Assembly (NCBI GenBank): GCA_964468685.1
Contig: CAYXUH010000087.1
Span: forward strand, 1-7,206
Direction of reading: 5' to 3'
Source of the DNA: UBA6078 sp964468685
Lineage (GTDB): Bacteria; Desulfobacterota; Syntrophia; Syntrophales; UBA2210
Length of the DNA: 7,206 bases
Shown: one piece after another, positions 6,418 through 7,206 of the stretch
Numbering within the stretch: the first letter of the stretch is position 1
How the letters are laid out: every line of letters starts with the position of its first letter
Translations under genes and position numbers: made by a program
The notes under the pieces: model-generated
Told to the model about the DNA's origin: nothing
The model's database searches: none
Seen by the model: only the letters and a program-made list of their open reading frames with translations

Positions 6418-7205
6418 GCCATGATCCTCCGGTAGGATGCATCGATCCTGGTGGCCGGTATTTTCCCTTGGCACACCAGCCTCTCCAGTATGGCACCGGC
6501 CTTTGATGCGATATCCTCTTCAAAGACGGAGTTGTTTGCAAAGACGAGAATGTCGACCCCGGCGAGAAGGGCTCGCTTTATCGTGGTCTCAAGCCCGTAG
6601 ACCCCCCGTATTGCCTTCATCTGCATGTCATCGGAGATGACCACGCCCTCATACCCCATATAATCACGCAGGATGTGCATCACCTTGGGTGAGAGCGTGG
6701 CGGGCCATTGGGGATCAAGATGCCTGTTGAATACGTGGGCCGTCATGATCATGTCACACTTCCCCGCCTTGACGATCTTATCATAGGGGATCAGCTCTTC
6801 GGCAGACCAGGTCTCCGTGATATCGACAAACCCCTCGTGCGAATCGGTGGTTGAGCTCCCGTGGCCAGGAAAGTGTTTGATAGCGGAGAGGATGCCGCGA
6901 CTGTGCAGGGAATTGATTACCGCAATCGCCTGTCGGACCACGACCGCCGGGTCGGCGGAAAAGCTTCGCTCCAGCTTCCCGATCACAGGATTTTCCGGAT
7001 TGGTATTCAGATCCACAACGGGCGCGAAATTCAGGTTTATCCCTAGACCGGCCAGTGTCTCAGCCGTCGCATCCGCGTACCGCTTCGTCATCTCGACACT
7101 GTCCAGCGATCCGAGATGCTGCGCCGACACGGACGGGGGGAACCCGAATTGTTCCTTCAGACGGCAGACCCGTCCCCCCTCCTGATCGATCGCGACAAAG
7201 AGGGG
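6393..7205 (-). CDS. nagZ: GH3 family beta-N-acetylhexosaminidase (NagZ-like), N-terminus outside the window
   Basis: The open frame runs to the right edge, so the gene is partial at its 5' end; 270 codons plus stop are visible. It opens PLFVAIDQEGGRVCRL, a conserved GH3 core strand, which shows that the GTG at 7130 is not the true start. Further motifs, counted from the first visible codon, are FAPVVDLN, the NagZ signature KHFPGHG...DSH (110-123), supplying the Asp-His general acid/base dyad, and ISDDMQM (190-196), whose first Asp (192) is the expected nucleophile. NagZ removes GlcNAc from GlcNAc-1,6-anhydro-MurNAc peptides during cytoplasmic peptidoglycan recycling. Some homologues are secreted, and the missing N-terminus hides whether this one has a signal peptide. 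The stop TGA (6395-6393) faces the beta-CASP gene. Roughly 60-120 residues are probably missing by comparison with the family. Confidence 0.93.
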   Translation of the reverse strand, partial: PLFVAIDQEGGRVCRLKEQFGFPPSVSAQHLGSLDSVEMTKRYADATAETLAGLGINLNFAPVVDLNTNPENPVIGKLERSFSADPAVVVRQAIAVINSLHSRGILSAIKHFPGHGSSTTDSHEGFVDITETWSAEELIPYDKIVKAGKCDMIMTAHVFNRHLDPQWPATLSPKVMHILRDYMGYEGVVISDDMQMKAIRGVYGLETTIKRALLAGVDILVFANNSVFEEDIASKAGAILERLVCQGKIPATRIDASYRRIMALKERLRR

Positions 7206-7206
7206 A

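Noticed and set aside
7128..7130. GTG as the start codon of the nagZ-like gene
   Set aside because: The frame stays open to the window edge and encodes the conserved GH3 strand IDQEGGRV upstream, so the true start is outside.
1..7206. CRISPR arrays, tRNA/rRNA genes, insertion sequences, prophage or defence genes
   Set aside because: Looked for on both strands; no spaced repeats, cloverleaf, transposase or defence-type protein was found.

Overview
This 7.2 kb stretch is a chromosomal housekeeping region of a Gram-negative bacterium. The outer-membrane lipid A deacylase homologue (LpxR family), the lipoprotein-type efflux adaptor with Asp after the lipobox Cys, and the NagZ-type hexosaminidase all imply an LPS-bearing double-membrane cell. 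Protein flavour and moderate-to-high GC would fit a Desulfobacterota/deltaproteobacterial lineage, but that is an impression, not a proof. A 100-N placeholder flanked by an exact 55-bp overlap shows that this is a draft short-read assembly, possibly a metagenome bin.

Layout. Minus strand, left edge: the first 46 codons of a periplasmic adaptor lipoprotein of an RND-type efflux pump (139 to 2, running off the window), preceded by a TetR/AcrR-family repressor gene (801 to 172). The two lie 29 nt apart and form an acrR-acrAB-like efflux operon, with a candidate promoter and palindromic operator just upstream of the repressor gene. Plus strand, 980-2007: an lpxR-like gene broken by a single-base frameshift near 1561 and lacking a good start codon. 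Plus strand, 2172-6387: a tight cluster of asnA (aspartate-ammonia ligase), asnS (asparaginyl-tRNA synthetase, interrupted only by the assembly artefact) and a beta-CASP metallo-beta-lactamase-fold RNase-like protein, with gaps of 16 and 19 nt. Minus strand, right edge: a convergent GH3 beta-N-acetylhexosaminidase (nagZ-like), stop at 6393, whose N-terminus lies beyond the window.

How the genes work together. AsnA makes free asparagine from aspartate, ammonia and ATP, and AsnS loads it onto tRNA-Asn, so adjacent genes cover supply and use of one amino acid. The beta-CASP protein is probably co-transcribed with them and would act on RNA. TetR and the adaptor form a self-contained, probably autoregulated efflux module. 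lpxR and nagZ concern the envelope (lipid A trimming, peptidoglycan recycling) and have no demonstrated link to their neighbours.

I see no convincing new system. The points most worth attention are the artefactual gap in asnS, the damaged lpxR gene, the divergent promoter/operator region at 824-940, and a strong hairpin inside the 5' end of the efflux adaptor gene. No RNA gene, CRISPR array, insertion sequence or attachment site was recognised, and no stretch over 300 bases lacks a gene.
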